This document shows positions 1 through 11,384 of a stretch of DNA of 64,000 nucleotides, in pieces (position 1 is the stretch's first letter; each line of letters starts with the position of its first letter). Source of the DNA: Moorella humiferrea (GTDB lineage: Bacteria; Bacillota; DSM-521; Neomoorellales; Neomoorellaceae); NCBI RefSeq assembly GCF_039233145.1, contig NZ_CP136419.1:2578001-2642000 (forward strand), in the 5' to 3' direction. The notes below the pieces were generated by a model. It had not been told where the DNA came from. It saw only the letters and a program-made list of their open reading frames with translations, and ran no database searches. The position numbers and the translations under genes were made by a program.

Positions 1-367
1 CGGCGGCGGCGACGGCCTCGGCCCCGCTGCGGCTGCAGACGGTAACGGTAAGGTCGGCCTTTAAGGCCCCGGGCAGTTCTTCCGGCAACAGGGGACTCAT
101 TACGAGTACGGGGGCGGTTATACCGGCCCGGCGCAGTTCCACCCCTTCAGCCAGGGTGGTAACCCCCAGGTAATCCGCACCCGCGTTTACAAAAATCCTG
201 GCCGCTTCCACGGCACCTGCCCCGTAGGCGTCGGCCTTGACCACGGCCATAAGGCGGGTAGTTGGAAGTAGCAGGCCCTTGACGGCGCGCAGGTTGTGGG
301 CCAGGGCCGTAGCTTCGATCTCAATCCAGCGGGGTCCAACCAGACCGGTCAGTTCTTTTAAGTCCAT
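1..367 (-). CDS. alr: Alanine racemase, N-terminal part (cut by window edge)
   Basis: PLP enzyme interconverting L- and D-alanine, which supplies D-Ala for peptidoglycan. The first 122 residues are visible; the rest lies beyond the left edge. The fold-type III barrel start is clear: WIEIEATALAHNL near residues 14-26, then AVVKADAYGAGA with the PLP-binding lysine at residue 44. The usual YGHG after this lysine reads YGAG here. The ATG at 365-367 follows AGGAG with about 7 nt spacing. It lies 19 nt downstream of the FemX-like gene on the same strand, so both wall-related genes are probably co-transcribed. Family is secure; a non-alanine racemase of the same fold cannot be excluded from this fragment. 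Confidence 0.88.
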   Translation of the reverse strand, partial: MDLKELTGLVGPRWIEIEATALAHNLRAVKGLLLPTTRLMAVVKADAYGAGAVEAARIFVNAGADYLGVTTLAEGVELRRAGITAPVLVMSPLLPEELPGALKADLTVTVCSRSGAEAVAAA

Positions 368-386
368 ACTCCATCTCCTGCCAATT

Positions 387-3124
<2,738 letters not shown>

Positions 3125-4807
3125 TTACATCCTTTCCGGGGCGTTGACCCCCAGAAGGTGCAGGACGTTACGCAGGGTTATGCGGGCGGCTTCCACCAGC
3201 ACCAGCCGTGCCTTGCGCAGTTCGGGGTCATCGGCCAGGACGCGGCAGCTGGTATAAAAGCTGTGGAACAGGCTGGCCAGTTCATGGGCATAACGGGTGA
3301 GCCTGTGGGGCTCCAGGGCCTGGGCCGCCCCCGCCACCGTATCCGGCAGGGCGGCAATCTGCTTGATTAATGCCACCTCGGCTTCTTCCTGTAACAATTC
3401 CAGCCGGGCTTCCCGGGCCGGAGGGACTTCCAGGCCCCTTTCCCTGGCCAGACGCAAGATGCTGCAGATCCGGGCGTGGGCGTACTGTACGTAAAAAACA
3501 GGGTTGTCCGCCGTCTGGGACCGGGCCAGGTCCAGATCGAATTCCAGGTGGCTGTCGCTTTTGAGCATGACGAAGAAATAACGGGCGGCATCCCGGCCGA
3601 CTTCTTCAATCAGCTCGTCTAACGTTACATAACGGCCGGTACGCTTGGACATGCGCAGGATCTCGCCGCCCTGGTAAAGGCGCACGAGCTGCATGAGCAC
3701 GATCTCCAGGCGGTTGGGATCGTAACCCAGGGCCTGGAGGGCTCCCTTCAGGCGGGCCACATGGCCATGGTGATCGGCGCCCCAGACGTTGATCACCCGC
3801 GCGAAGCCGCGCTCAAATTTGTTGCGGTGGTAGGCGATGTCGGCAGCAAAATAGGTGGGCAGGCCGTTCTTGCGCACTACCACCTCGTCCTTCTCGGCCC
3901 CGAAGGCAGTGGCTTTAAACCACAGGGCCCCGTCTTTTTCGTAAATATAGCCGGCCCTGTCCAGGTCGGCGATGGCGCGGGCCACGGCTCCGGAATCATG
4001 GAGGGACTGTTCGCTAAACCAAACGTCGTAGGTCACTCCGAAATCCTCCAGCACCCGGCGGATGGCGGCCAGTTTTTCCTCCAGGGCAAACTGCACCAGC
4101 ATTTCCCGGCGCAGCTTCGCATCGGTATCCAGATACTTGTCCCCGTACCGGTCGATAAAACGCCGCACCGTATCGATGAGGTCTTCCCCGTGGTAACCGT
4201 CGGCGGGAAGCTCGGCGTCCACGCCCAGGGCCTGGAGGTAACGGGCTTCCAGGGAAAGGCCGAAGTTTTCTATTTGGTTGCCGGCGTCGTTGATGTAAAA
4301 CTCGCGGGTAACGTCATAGCCCACGGCGGTAAGGAGGTTGGCGATGCTGTCCCCCAGGGCCGCTCCCCGGGCGTTACCCATGTGTAAAAGCCCGGTGGGA
4401 TTGGCGCTGACAAATTCCACCTGGACCTTGACCCCCTGGCCGATATTTGACCAGCCGTAATGTTCGTCTTCAGCGAGGACGGCCGGCAGTACCGGCAGGA
4501 GCCACCCCCGGTCCAGGATAAAATTAATAAAGCCCGGGCCGGCCACCTCGATCCTGGCCACCCCGGGTTGGGGCATTTCCAGGTGTCTGACTATGATTTC
4601 GGCCACCTGTCTGGGGGCCTGGCGAGCGGCCTTGGCCAGCAGCAGGGCCAGGTTGGCAGCAAAGTCGCCGTGAGACTTGTCCCGCGGCGCTTCAATCACA
4701 AAATCAGGCAGCGTCTCATAGGTGAGTTCCCCCGCTGCCCGGGCGGATGCGGCGGCCTCCCGCAGGGCCGCCGCCAGCCGCCTTTTCATTTCCTGCATTA
4801 TGTTCAC
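3125..4807 (-). CDS. argS: Arginyl-tRNA synthetase
   Basis: Class Ia synthetase charging tRNA-Arg. It is 560 residues long, with an N-terminal additional domain, the HIGH-type motif as HMGN in NPTGLLHMGNARGA, the KMSKS-type motif as MSKRTG, and a C-terminal DALR anticodon-binding domain ending VLHLLGVNAPERM. The start is GTG (GTG AAC ATA ATG) with AAAGGAG about 12 nt upstream; the ATG three codons in is a possible alternative. It is preceded by a DUF1934 gene, the same neighbour order as ywiB-argS in Bacillus. Confidence 0.97.
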   Translation of the reverse strand: MNIMQEMKRRLAAALREAAASARAAGELTYETLPDFVIEAPRDKSHGDFAANLALLLAKAARQAPRQVAEIIVRHLEMPQPGVARIEVAGPGFINFILDRGWLLPVLPAVLAEDEHYGWSNIGQGVKVQVEFVSANPTGLLHMGNARGAALGDSIANLLTAVGYDVTREFYINDAGNQIENFGLSLEARYLQALGVDAELPADGYHGEDLIDTVRRFIDRYGDKYLDTDAKLRREMLVQFALEEKLAAIRRVLEDFGVTYDVWFSEQSLHDSGAVARAIADLDRAGYIYEKDGALWFKATAFGAEKDEVVVRKNGLPTYFAADIAYHRNKFERGFARVINVWGADHHGHVARLKGALQALGYDPNRLEIVLMQLVRLYQGGEILRMSKRTGRYVTLDELIEEVGRDAARYFFVMLKSDSHLEFDLDLARSQTADNPVFYVQYAHARICSILRLARERGLEVPPAREARLELLQEEAEVALIKQIAALPDTVAGAAQALEPHRLTRYAHELASLFHSFYTSCRVLADDPELRKARLVLVEAARITLRNVLHLLGVNAPERM

Positions 4808-4848
4808 GCCTTACCCAAACTCCTTTTATCTCCAGCTTCCTAAAACCT

Positions 4849-5292
4849 TTAAGCGTAGTTTTCCAGGTATTCGACGGTAATTTCTAGCTGGTTGTCGCTG
4901 ATCTTTTCTTGATCTACCTGTAATTCATACTCTAGATTAATACTTCCGCCCCTTTCTGTCAAGTCGACCTGCACCTTGGAAGGCAGCACGGCGATCTTCA
5001 TGGTGCCGTAGGGCGTCACGTAAAAGAAAGCGTTTAAAATCCCTGCTTCAAAAGTGGTCTTCTGCTCGGCCGTGCCCATGCGGTTTAAAGTCACCCGCTG
5101 GGGCTCGACCTTCAATGCAGTTGTGGTACCCTCCATTCCCGACAGGCTGGTTTCATTGTAAAGGATGTAATAGTGTTGATCCCGGATGAAGAAGCGACCT
5201 TCGGTAATCAGCTCTATGGTGTCCGTCTCGCCCAGATCATTGGTCTGGGTGCCCTTAACCCTCACCAGTACGTCCTTCTTCAAGCCACGCAC
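4849..5292 (-). CDS. DUF1934 family beta-barrel protein (YwiB-like)
   Basis: A 147-residue cytoplasmic protein of the DUF1934 family, which has a lipocalin-like barrel and no firmly known role. Recognised by VRVKGTQTNDLGETDTIEL at the start, YYILYNETSLSGMEGTTT in the middle, and the terminal LEYELQVD..ISDNQLEITV. Upstream of argS, as in many Firmicutes, suggesting co-expression. The GTG given abuts the AAGGGA site; an in-frame TTG at 5281-5283 sits at a better distance (10 nt) and would give MKKDVLVRVKG, so the start is uncertain by three codons. Confidence 0.8.
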   Translation of the reverse strand: MRGLKKDVLVRVKGTQTNDLGETDTIELITEGRFFIRDQHYYILYNETSLSGMEGTTTALKVEPQRVTLNRMGTAEQKTTFEAGILNAFFYVTPYGTMKIAVLPSKVQVDLTERGGSINLEYELQVDQEKISDNQLEITVEYLENYA

Positions 5293-5370
5293 TTCCCTTC
5301 GGGATTTTTGGGGTCCTTAAATAGTTATTCTCCAGAAAGAAGGAATTTCCTTTTTATTTTTAATGATAAT

Positions 5371-6417
5371 TTAACAATTCTTGTTGTTAATTATTCCTGA
5401 AGATGCCAAATTGCGCCCGACGGCCAGGGCCACAGGCTCGATTTCGCCCATAAGGCGGTCGAAGGTTTCCGGATGCAGGGATTGGGGACCGTCACAGAGG
5501 GCCCGTGCCGGGTCCGGGTGTACCTCGATTATCAAGCCGTCGGCCCCGGCGGCCACGGCAGCCCGGGCCATGGGCGGAACGAGGCGCCAGCTCCCCGTCC
5601 CGTGGCTGGGATCAACGACCACCGGCAGGTGAGAGTTTTCTTTGACTACGGCCACGGCGGCCAAATCGAGGGTAAAGCGGGTGGCGGTTTCAAAGGTACG
5701 GATGCCCCTCTCACATAAAATTACGTGGGGATTGCCGCTGTCTAAAATATATTCGGCCGCCATCAGCCATTCTTCGATGCTCGCCGCCAGGCCTCGCTTG
5801 AGAAGAATGGGTTTACCGGTCGTTCCCGCCTCCTTCAAAAGCCGGAAGTTCTGCATGTTACGGGCGCCGATCTGGAGGGCGTCGGCATACTCCGCCACCA
5901 GGGCCACGTCCCGGGTGTCCAGCACTTCGGTGACGATGGGCATGCCCACTTCCTCCCTCACCCGGGCCAGCATTTTAAGGCCTTCCTCTTCTAATCCCTG
6001 GAAGGCATAAGGGGAGGTGCGCGGTTTATAGGCGCCGCCGCGCAAAATATGGGCACCGGCGGCCTTCACGGCCATGGCTGTAGTCAACAGCTGTTCTTCG
6101 CTTTCTACGGCACAGGGCCCGGCCATAATGACCAAGGCGCGGCCTCCCACCGGCACGCCGCCGATCCGCACGATGGTCGGGGTTTCCTTGAGTTCCCGGC
6201 TCACCAATTTGTATGGCTTCATAATGGGAACGATTTTTTCCACGCCGGGCAGGTTGATGATGGCCTCCGAACTGAGGGCCTTTTTATCGCCGATGGCGCC
6301 GATAACCGTCTTTTCCTGGCCGTAAATGGGATGGGTCTTAAAACCCAGCTCCACTAGGCGCCTGCTGACTGCCTCAATCTGTTCCCGGGTCGCCCCGGGT
6401 TTCATAACGACGATCAC
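5371..6417 (-). CDS. aroF: DAHP synthase (3-deoxy-7-phosphoheptulonate synthase), type I-beta with regulatory N-domain
   Basis: Condenses phosphoenolpyruvate and erythrose 4-phosphate, the first step of the shikimate pathway. It has 348 residues: an N-terminal ferredoxin-like domain ([17 protein letters not shown]) of the kind that carries feedback control, then the TIM barrel with [10 protein letters not shown] and [12 protein letters not shown]. The start chosen is GTG at 6415-6417, which follows GGGAGGAAT at good spacing and gives the usual [10 protein letters not shown] opening; the frame stays open further up into the leader but that part is the terminator of the T-box. Expression should depend on uncharged tRNA-Phe through the leader at 6450-6755. 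Confidence 0.95.
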   Translation of the reverse strand: MIVVMKPGATREQIEAVSRRLVELGFKTHPIYGQEKTVIGAIGDKKALSSEAIINLPGVEKIVPIMKPYKLVSRELKETPTIVRIGGVPVGGRALVIMAGPCAVESEEQLLTTAMAVKAAGAHILRGGAYKPRTSPYAFQGLEEEGLKMLARVREEVGMPIVTEVLDTRDVALVAEYADALQIGARNMQNFRLLKEAGTTGKPILLKRGLAASIEEWLMAAEYILDSGNPHVILCERGIRTFETATRFTLDLAAVAVVKENSHLPVVVDPSHGTGSWRLVPPMARAAVAAGADGLIIEVHPDPARALCDGPQSLHPETFDRLMGEIEPVALAVGRNLASSGIINNKNC

Positions 6418-6449
6418 TTTATCATTCCTCCCATCCTGCAGGGTAAAAT

Positions 6450-6755
6450 AAAAACTCCCCGTCCTAGGGACGAGGAGTTGTACCCGCGGTACCACCCTAA
6501 TTGGCTGCTATAGCAGCCCCCTCATTGCAGGGTACGGGAAAAGAAACGTTTGCCTCCTTTCCGATACCCCCTCCCTTTTAACGGCGGGAGCTCCGGCCCG
6601 GCCTACCCAGCCGGTTTTACCGGCCTTCAGCCTGCTCCTCCGGGGCGAACTTCAGCTCTAGCCTCCCGGCCGGCCTCCCACCGCCGCCGGCTCGCTGGGC
6701 GGTCAGCTAAAGCCTACTTTTCCCCTTCACGGGATTTAAATTACCTGGTTTTGTA
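6450..6755 (-). promoter_or_regulatory. T-box riboswitch leader of the DAHP synthase gene, Phe (UUC) specifier
   Basis: Seen directly: the conserved T-box AGGGTGGTACCGCGG at 6498-6484, a following 12-bp terminator hairpin (arms 6479-6468 and 6464-6453) with a U run, and a stem I whose internal loop has AGTA on the 5' side (6718-6715) and GAAG-UUC on the 3' side. The triplet UUC at 6649-6647 is in specifier position, flanked by an 8-bp upper helix (GCUUUAGC with GCUAGAGC) and a GGGG/CCCC lower helix. UUC is a Phe codon. By the known T-box mechanism, uncharged tRNA-Phe would stabilise the antiterminator and allow aroF transcription. Confidence 0.93.
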
Positions 6756-6760
6756 AAGAT

Positions 6761-6790
6761 ACTTTAGCAGAAGGACGGCCCCGGCGTCAA
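6761..6790 (-). promoter_or_regulatory. Sigma-A type promoter for the aroF T-box transcript
   Basis: TTGACG at 6790-6785 and TAAAGT at 6766-6761 with an 18-bp spacer. It starts right after the stop codon of the MFS gene and is placed to begin transcription at about 6754, just before stem I of the T-box. Confidence 0.6.
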
Positions 6791-6794
6791 GGGT

Positions 6795-8126
6795 TTAATG
6801 CAGTTCCTCCAGGGTTTTGCCCTTCGTTTCCACCCCTAAAATCAGCATCCCCAGGGCGGTGGCGACAAAGACGGCGGCAAAGAGGAAGAAGATTACCGGA
6901 TAGGCCGCCTCCTGGCCCAAAAGAACCAGCATCTGCCCTACCATCAGGGGAGCCAGAATGGCGCCGATGCGACCGCTAAACGAGGCCCAGCCGGAGCCGG
7001 TGGCGCGGATGGCCGTGGGATAAAGTTCCGGCGTGTAGGCATAGAGGACGCCCCAGGCACCCAGGTTGAAAAAATAGACTGCCAGGCCCCAGATAATAAG
7101 CTGACCCGTGGTGCTGCTTAAGGAGAACATATAGGCCGCCGCCCCGCTCAAGACAAGGTAGCTCACCAGGGTTGTTTTGCGGCCGATTTTTTCCACCAGG
7201 TAGGCAGCGCTGAAATAGCCCGGTATCTGACCCAGAGTCATGATGAGTACATAGCCAAAGCTCTTGATTATGGCAAACCCCTTGCCTACCATAAGGGAGG
7301 GCAACCAGGTAACGATGCCGTAATAAGAGAAGTTAATCCCGAACCATAAAAGCCAGAGGCAAAGGGTGCGCCGGAAATAGCGCCGCGACCAGAGGTCCCA
7401 AACGGTTTCCCCAGAGGCAGGTCCTTCATCCTTAACCGGTTCAAAGGGCCCTTCCCCTTTCAGAACGCCACTGTCCTTTTCCACCACGGCCACTACGGCT
7501 GCGGCGGCCTCCAACTGCCCTATTTTCTCCAGGTAGCGGGGTGATTCCGGCAGGGCACGGCGCAGGACGGCGGCATATAGCGCCGGCAGGGCGCCGATGA
7601 AGAAGGCCAGACGCCACCCCCACCGCGGTACGGCCATGTAGCCGATGAGGGCGGCGACAATCCATCCTAGGGCCCAAAAGCTTTCCAGGAGGACGGTCAT
7701 GCGACCCCGGTACCGCGCCGGCGAAAACTCGCTCATCAAGGTGAAGGCTACCGGCACCTCGGCCCCCAGCCCCAGCCCCACCAGGAAACGCCAGAACATC
7801 AGCCAGGTGTAATTGGGCGCCGTACCGGCCAAATAGGTGGCTGCCCCGTAAAAGATCAGAGTATAAGTAAAGACCTTCTTCCGGCCCAGGCGGTCGCTCA
7901 AGGCCCCCCCGAACACCGCCCCCAGGCCCATCCCTAGAAGACCGATGCTCCCCAGAGCCCCCATCTGGGCGGCGGTAAGATGCCACTCCCCGCCCACCGC
8001 CGGCAGGACAAAGGAAATGAGCCCCACGTCCATGGCGTCAAAAAGCCAGCCTATGCCGCAGATAAGGAGCAGGCGGTAATGGAAGGGACCCAGGGGCAAT
8101 GTTTCCAGGCGTCGGGCAATGCTCAC
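6795..8126 (-). CDS. MFS transporter, metabolite:H+ symporter / NiaP-like group
   Basis: A 443-residue 12-TM major facilitator. The loop 2-3 signature reads GGALSDRLGRKKVF and the sugar-porter type PESPRYLEK follows TM6; a charged cytoplasmic loop divides the two halves (about residues 205-235). The opening GPFHYRLLLICGIGWLFDAMDVGLISF resembles the YceI/NiaP and aromatic acid symporter groups (family knowledge). The substrate is not readable: a vitamin such as niacin or an organic acid are both possible. The start is GTG, preceded by GGAGGGGGA. A palindrome sits inside its promoter. Confidence 0.75.
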   Translation of the reverse strand: MSIARRLETLPLGPFHYRLLLICGIGWLFDAMDVGLISFVLPAVGGEWHLTAAQMGALGSIGLLGMGLGAVFGGALSDRLGRKKVFTYTLIFYGAATYLAGTAPNYTWLMFWRFLVGLGLGAEVPVAFTLMSEFSPARYRGRMTVLLESFWALGWIVAALIGYMAVPRWGWRLAFFIGALPALYAAVLRRALPESPRYLEKIGQLEAAAAVVAVVEKDSGVLKGEGPFEPVKDEGPASGETVWDLWSRRYFRRTLCLWLLWFGINFSYYGIVTWLPSLMVGKGFAIIKSFGYVLIMTLGQIPGYFSAAYLVEKIGRKTTLVSYLVLSGAAAYMFSLSSTTGQLIIWGLAVYFFNLGAWGVLYAYTPELYPTAIRATGSGWASFSGRIGAILAPLMVGQMLVLLGQEAAYPVIFFLFAAVFVATALGMLILGVETKGKTLEELH

Positions 8127-8165
8127 AGCAAAAAATCCCCCTCCAAAACAGTTTATGTTGCTATT

Positions 8166-8194
8166 ATCTTATCACCTGTCTTGTCAGATGTAAA
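8166..8194 (-). promoter_or_regulatory. MFS gene promoter with an imperfect palindromic operator candidate
   Basis: TTTACA (8194-8189) and TAAGAT (8171-8166) are 17 bp apart. The spacer is filled by an imperfect inverted repeat (8172-8191; half sites CACCTGTC and GTCAGATG on plus). Such a placement is typical for a repressor site; the CTGTC/GACAG half sites are reminiscent of NiaR-type operators (from memory, inference). Confidence 0.5.
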
Positions 8195-8212
8195 GATAAA
8201 AATGAGCGCCCC

Positions 8213-9523
8213 TTATTTTTGCAAGAGGCGCTGCAGGGGAGGAACGACCTGTTTTTTACGGGACATGACGCCGGGCAAAAATACCCTCCCCCCCGTCGTG
8301 GCGACGTTAAAAGCCCGCTCCACAACCCGGGCCTGGGGGCCGGTAAAAAGTAATTCCGTCCCGTTGCGCATCAAGTCGGTAATCATCAGGACGATTAAAT
8401 CGTAGTTCCTTTCGGCCTGTAATTTTTCCAGTTCGGCGTACAGCTCATCGCTGCCCACCGGCAGGGTGTCCGTATCGACGATTTCTATCTGGCCGATGCC
8501 CACGGTGCTGCCGCCGAAGGTAAAATTCTTAAAATCCTCAAGGACGATCTCCCGTGCCGTGCGTCCGGCCAGGGAAGACGCGGCCCGGAACATCTCGCGT
8601 CCGAAAAGGTTAAGGTCGATGCCGGCAATTCCGGCCAGCCACCCGGCCTCCTCCCTGTCGTTAGGGGTACAGGTGGGCGACTTAAAAAGCAAAGTGTCGG
8701 ACAGGATGGCGGCACATAATATCCCGGCGATGCCTTTTTCCGGTACGATGCCATGCTCACGATACATCTTGCTGACGATGGTCGCCGTGCTACCCACGGG
8801 TTCGTTGCGGACCAGCACCGGCTCGGCCGTCTCGATATCGGCCAGGCGGTGGTGGTCGATGACTTCCAGGATTTTAGCCTCTTCAATGCCAGGAACGGCC
8901 TGGCCCTTTTCATTATGGTCCACCAGAATGACCCTTTTACCCTGCATGGCCAGCAGGTGATAACGGGCAATTAATCCTACCAGGCGGTGGTCGTCGTCGA
9001 TAACCGGGTAATTGCGGTAACGGGTGTCCAGCATGGTCTGCCGCACTTCGGCTATGAGGTCGTCCTCATGAAAGACGACAAGGTCCTCCCTCTGCATGAC
9101 CTTGCTGACTGGCTCGTCCATGGGAACGTTGCCGGTATCCCAGGCTTCCAAAAGAAGGCGTGCCAGGTCGCCCATGGTGAAAAGGCCGAGAAGGCGGCGT
9201 TCTTCATCGACCACGGCCAGGGTTTTTACACCGTGCTGGCGCATGAAAATGCCGGCCTGACGCACTGTAGCCTCTGGACGGATAAAAAGGAGCCCGCCGT
9301 CGAGGACGTCTTTTACCCTGGTGCGGACGTCCTCAACCTGCAGGGGGGCGGAAAGGTGAAAGTAAGACAGGACAAACTCCGTTTCCCGGTTGAGCTTGCC
9401 GCACCGGGCGGCCAGAAAGCCTCCCTGATGCAGTTCATTTTTTAAAGCGGCATAACCCACGGCCGCAGCGATGGAATCGGTATCCGGCCGCTGGTGACCT
9501 ATTACCAGAACTTCTTTCCCCAT
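8213..9523 (-). CDS. ppaC: Mn-dependent family II inorganic pyrophosphatase with tandem CBS domains
   Basis: Hydrolyses pyrophosphate to phosphate. It has 436 residues. The DHH half starts GHQRPDTDSIAAA (ligands His10, Asp14, Asp16); two CBS domains fill about residues 70-190; the DHH chain resumes with ILVDHNE and VIDHHRLADI; the DHHA2 part ends with the SRKKQVVPPL substrate-binding signature. There is no DRTGG domain between the CBS pair, the same architecture as the characterised Moorella thermoacetica enzyme, which is inhibited by AMP/ADP and activated by ATP (established for the family). Likely cytosolic and adenylate-regulated. It stands alone between rlmH and the MFS gene. Confidence 0.93.
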   Translation of the reverse strand: MGKEVLVIGHQRPDTDSIAAAVGYAALKNELHQGGFLAARCGKLNRETEFVLSYFHLSAPLQVEDVRTRVKDVLDGGLLFIRPEATVRQAGIFMRQHGVKTLAVVDEERRLLGLFTMGDLARLLLEAWDTGNVPMDEPVSKVMQREDLVVFHEDDLIAEVRQTMLDTRYRNYPVIDDDHRLVGLIARYHLLAMQGKRVILVDHNEKGQAVPGIEEAKILEVIDHHRLADIETAEPVLVRNEPVGSTATIVSKMYREHGIVPEKGIAGILCAAILSDTLLFKSPTCTPNDREEAGWLAGIAGIDLNLFGREMFRAASSLAGRTAREIVLEDFKNFTFGGSTVGIGQIEIVDTDTLPVGSDELYAELEKLQAERNYDLIVLMITDLMRNGTELLFTGPQARVVERAFNVATTGGRVFLPGVMSRKKQVVPPLQRLLQK

Positions 9524-9655
9524 TGGCTCCCTCTCCTTTCCAAAGACCTCGGCAATATTTTGTCTCTCCGTTTCAACCCGGCACCTTTAAATTCTATGGG
9601 AAGATGGAATAAAAAACAAGATCTGTCGAAAAAATTCCGGTTAAAGCGCCGGTTT

Positions 9656-10138
9656 TTAGCGATGGTAGGGTTCGCCGCTAAGTATTTTAAAGGCGCGGTA
9701 GAGCTGCTCAAGGAGAATAAGGCGCATGAGCTGATGGGGAAAGGTGAGGCGGGAGAAAGAAAGGCGCAGGTGGGCAGCTTCCAGTACCCCAGGGTCCAGA
9801 CCCAGGGTGCCGCCGATAATAAATGTCAGGTTACTGCGACCGGTTAGGGCTAAATCGCCGAGGCGCCCGGCCAGTTCTTCCGAGGTTAACATTGTGCCCT
9901 CGCGGTCCAGGGCGATAATATAAGCTCCCGGCCGGATAAGACGCATAATGCCTTCCCCTTCGGCGGCTAAAATCTGCCTGGCCCGGGTCGGCGGCAGGGG
10001 TTCGGGTATTTTTTCTTCGGGCCCTTCCAGGATGCGGACCCGGGCGAAGGGCCGCAGGCGTTTTAAGTATTCACTAACGCCGTCGCGAAGGAAAGGCTCC
10101 CGCAGCCGGCCCACGGCAATAATGTCAATATGCTGCAT
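9656..10138 (-). CDS. rlmH: 23S rRNA (pseudouridine1915-N3)-methyltransferase
   Basis: A SPOUT methyltransferase modifying helix 69 of 23S rRNA. It has 160 residues, with the deep trefoil knot SAM site in LTFIIGGTLGL and the strongly conserved C-terminal LSFSRLTFPHQLMRLILLEQ followed by GEPYHR. The ATG starts 2 nt after the HtrA-like gene ends, so both are probably co-translated; the htrA-rlmH neighbourhood is common in Firmicutes. The 132 nt downstream to the pyrophosphatase gene contain only a weak 4-bp hairpin. Confidence 0.95.
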   Translation of the reverse strand: MQHIDIIAVGRLREPFLRDGVSEYLKRLRPFARVRILEGPEEKIPEPLPPTRARQILAAEGEGIMRLIRPGAYIIALDREGTMLTSEELAGRLGDLALTGRSNLTFIIGGTLGLDPGVLEAAHLRLSFSRLTFPHQLMRLILLEQLYRAFKILSGEPYHR

Positions 10139-10140
10139 TT

Positions 10141-11280
10141 TTACTTCGACGGCATTTCTCCCAAAGTTACGGCGACATCGAATTGTTTTTTCCCGGCGAG
10201 GCGTACGACCGTTAAAATCACCCTGTCCCCCGGGGCTTTTTTATTGATAATGCTCTGAATGTCGGCATAGTCGGCCACCCGGTTGTTGTCTACGGCAACA
10301 ATGACGTCGCCCACCTTCACCCCGGCCCTGGCCGCCGGGCCGTCGTTAAAAACGCCGCCGATATATACCCCCTCAGGTATATTATACCACCTGGCCATCT
10401 CCGGGGTAATATCCTGGAGGTTGTATACGCCCAGAAAGGGGTGGGTGACATAGCCGCGGGTCAATATCTGGTCGATGATGGGCCGCACATCGTTGATGGG
10501 GATGGCAAAGCCCATCCCCTCCACCCCGCTGGCCGCTATCTTGACGCTGTTGATGCCAATGACCTCCCCTCGCAAATTCACAAGGGCGCCGCCGCTGTTG
10601 CCGGGATTGATGGGCGCGTCGGTCTGAAGGGTCCGCAGGGTGATCTCCACACCACGCGGGCCGGGTACGGTAACCTCCCTGTTGAGGGCGCTGATCACGC
10701 CTACCGTAACCGAGCGGGCGAAGGCACGGCCCAAGGGATTGCCGATGGCCACCACTGTCTCCCCCACCTGAACGGTGCTGGAATCCCCCAACCGGGCCTG
10801 GGGGAGGTTGGCCCCCTTAATCTGCAAAACGGCTAAATCACTGCGCTCATCTGTTCCCACCACAGTGGCCGGATAGACCTGATCGTGGTCGAGGCTCACT
10901 GTTATCCTTTCGGCGTCGGCGATGACATGGTTGTTGGTGACGATGTAACCGTTGGCGCCGTCAAAGATTACGCCGGAGCCCTGTTTTATCCCGCCTTCGC
11001 CGGTGAAGTTGCGACCCGTCATGGCCGAAACCCCCACGACGGTCGGCCCGACCTGCTTGGCAATTGTAACGACTGGCGAACTGTCCGTGAATTGGACCGG
11101 TTGTCCTGCTGGAGGCTTCAATGCGGCCGGCGTCCCCGGTACCGGCGTCAAAGGACGCTGGTACAGGCGGGGTGCTACCACCAGGGCCGCGCCGGTGCCC
11201 AAGGCCGCACCACAAAAAAACAGCAAAAAAAGGCCCAAAATACGTAAATATTTTCCATTTTCCCAGGAGAAGTAGCGCAA
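10141..11280 (-). CDS. HtrA/DegP-like membrane-anchored serine protease with PDZ domain
   Basis: A 379-residue envelope quality-control protease. Residues 12-36 form an uncleaved signal anchor, so the catalytic part faces outward. The trypsin-like triad is His118 (TNNHVI), Asp148 (ERSDLAVL) and Ser229 (NPGNSGGALV). A single PDZ domain covers about residues 285-375 (PAARAGVKVGDVIVAVDN). The start is TTG preceded by AAAGGAGGT at 6 nt, one of the best ribosome sites in the window. It forms a pair with rlmH. Confidence 0.93.
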   Translation of the reverse strand: MRYFSWENGKYLRILGLFLLFFCGAALGTGAALVVAPRLYQRPLTPVPGTPAALKPPAGQPVQFTDSSPVVTIAKQVGPTVVGVSAMTGRNFTGEGGIKQGSGVIFDGANGYIVTNNHVIADAERITVSLDHDQVYPATVVGTDERSDLAVLQIKGANLPQARLGDSSTVQVGETVVAIGNPLGRAFARSVTVGVISALNREVTVPGPRGVEITLRTLQTDAPINPGNSGGALVNLRGEVIGINSVKIAASGVEGMGFAIPINDVRPIIDQILTRGYVTHPFLGVYNLQDITPEMARWYNIPEGVYIGGVFNDGPAARAGVKVGDVIVAVDNNRVADYADIQSIINKKAPGDRVILTVVRLAGKKQFDVAVTLGEMPSK

Positions 11281-11345
11281 AAAAATACCTCCTTTACCCG
11301 TTAATTAATATTACCTGGCGGACCTTCCTTTATAATCTGGCAAAA

Positions 11346-11376
11346 TAAAAAAAGCCCCCGCACGTCAAGGGGGACA
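11346..11376 (-). terminator. Rho-independent terminator after the HEXXH peptidase gene
   Basis: Read on minus: CCCCC, a 9-nt loop, GGGGG, then CTTTTTTT. It separates the peptidase gene from the HtrA-like gene. Confidence 0.8.
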
Positions 11377-11384
11377 AAAATTTG

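Noticed and set aside
5293-5370. Terminator or clear promoter between aroF and the DUF1934 gene
   Set aside because: AT-rich with a short AAGGAAATTCCTT palindrome, but neither a stable stem nor convincing -35/-10 boxes were found.
9631-9654. Possible terminator between rlmH and the pyrophosphatase gene
   Set aside because: CCGG with CCGG gives only a 4-bp stem; T runs lie on both sides but the stem is too weak to support a call.
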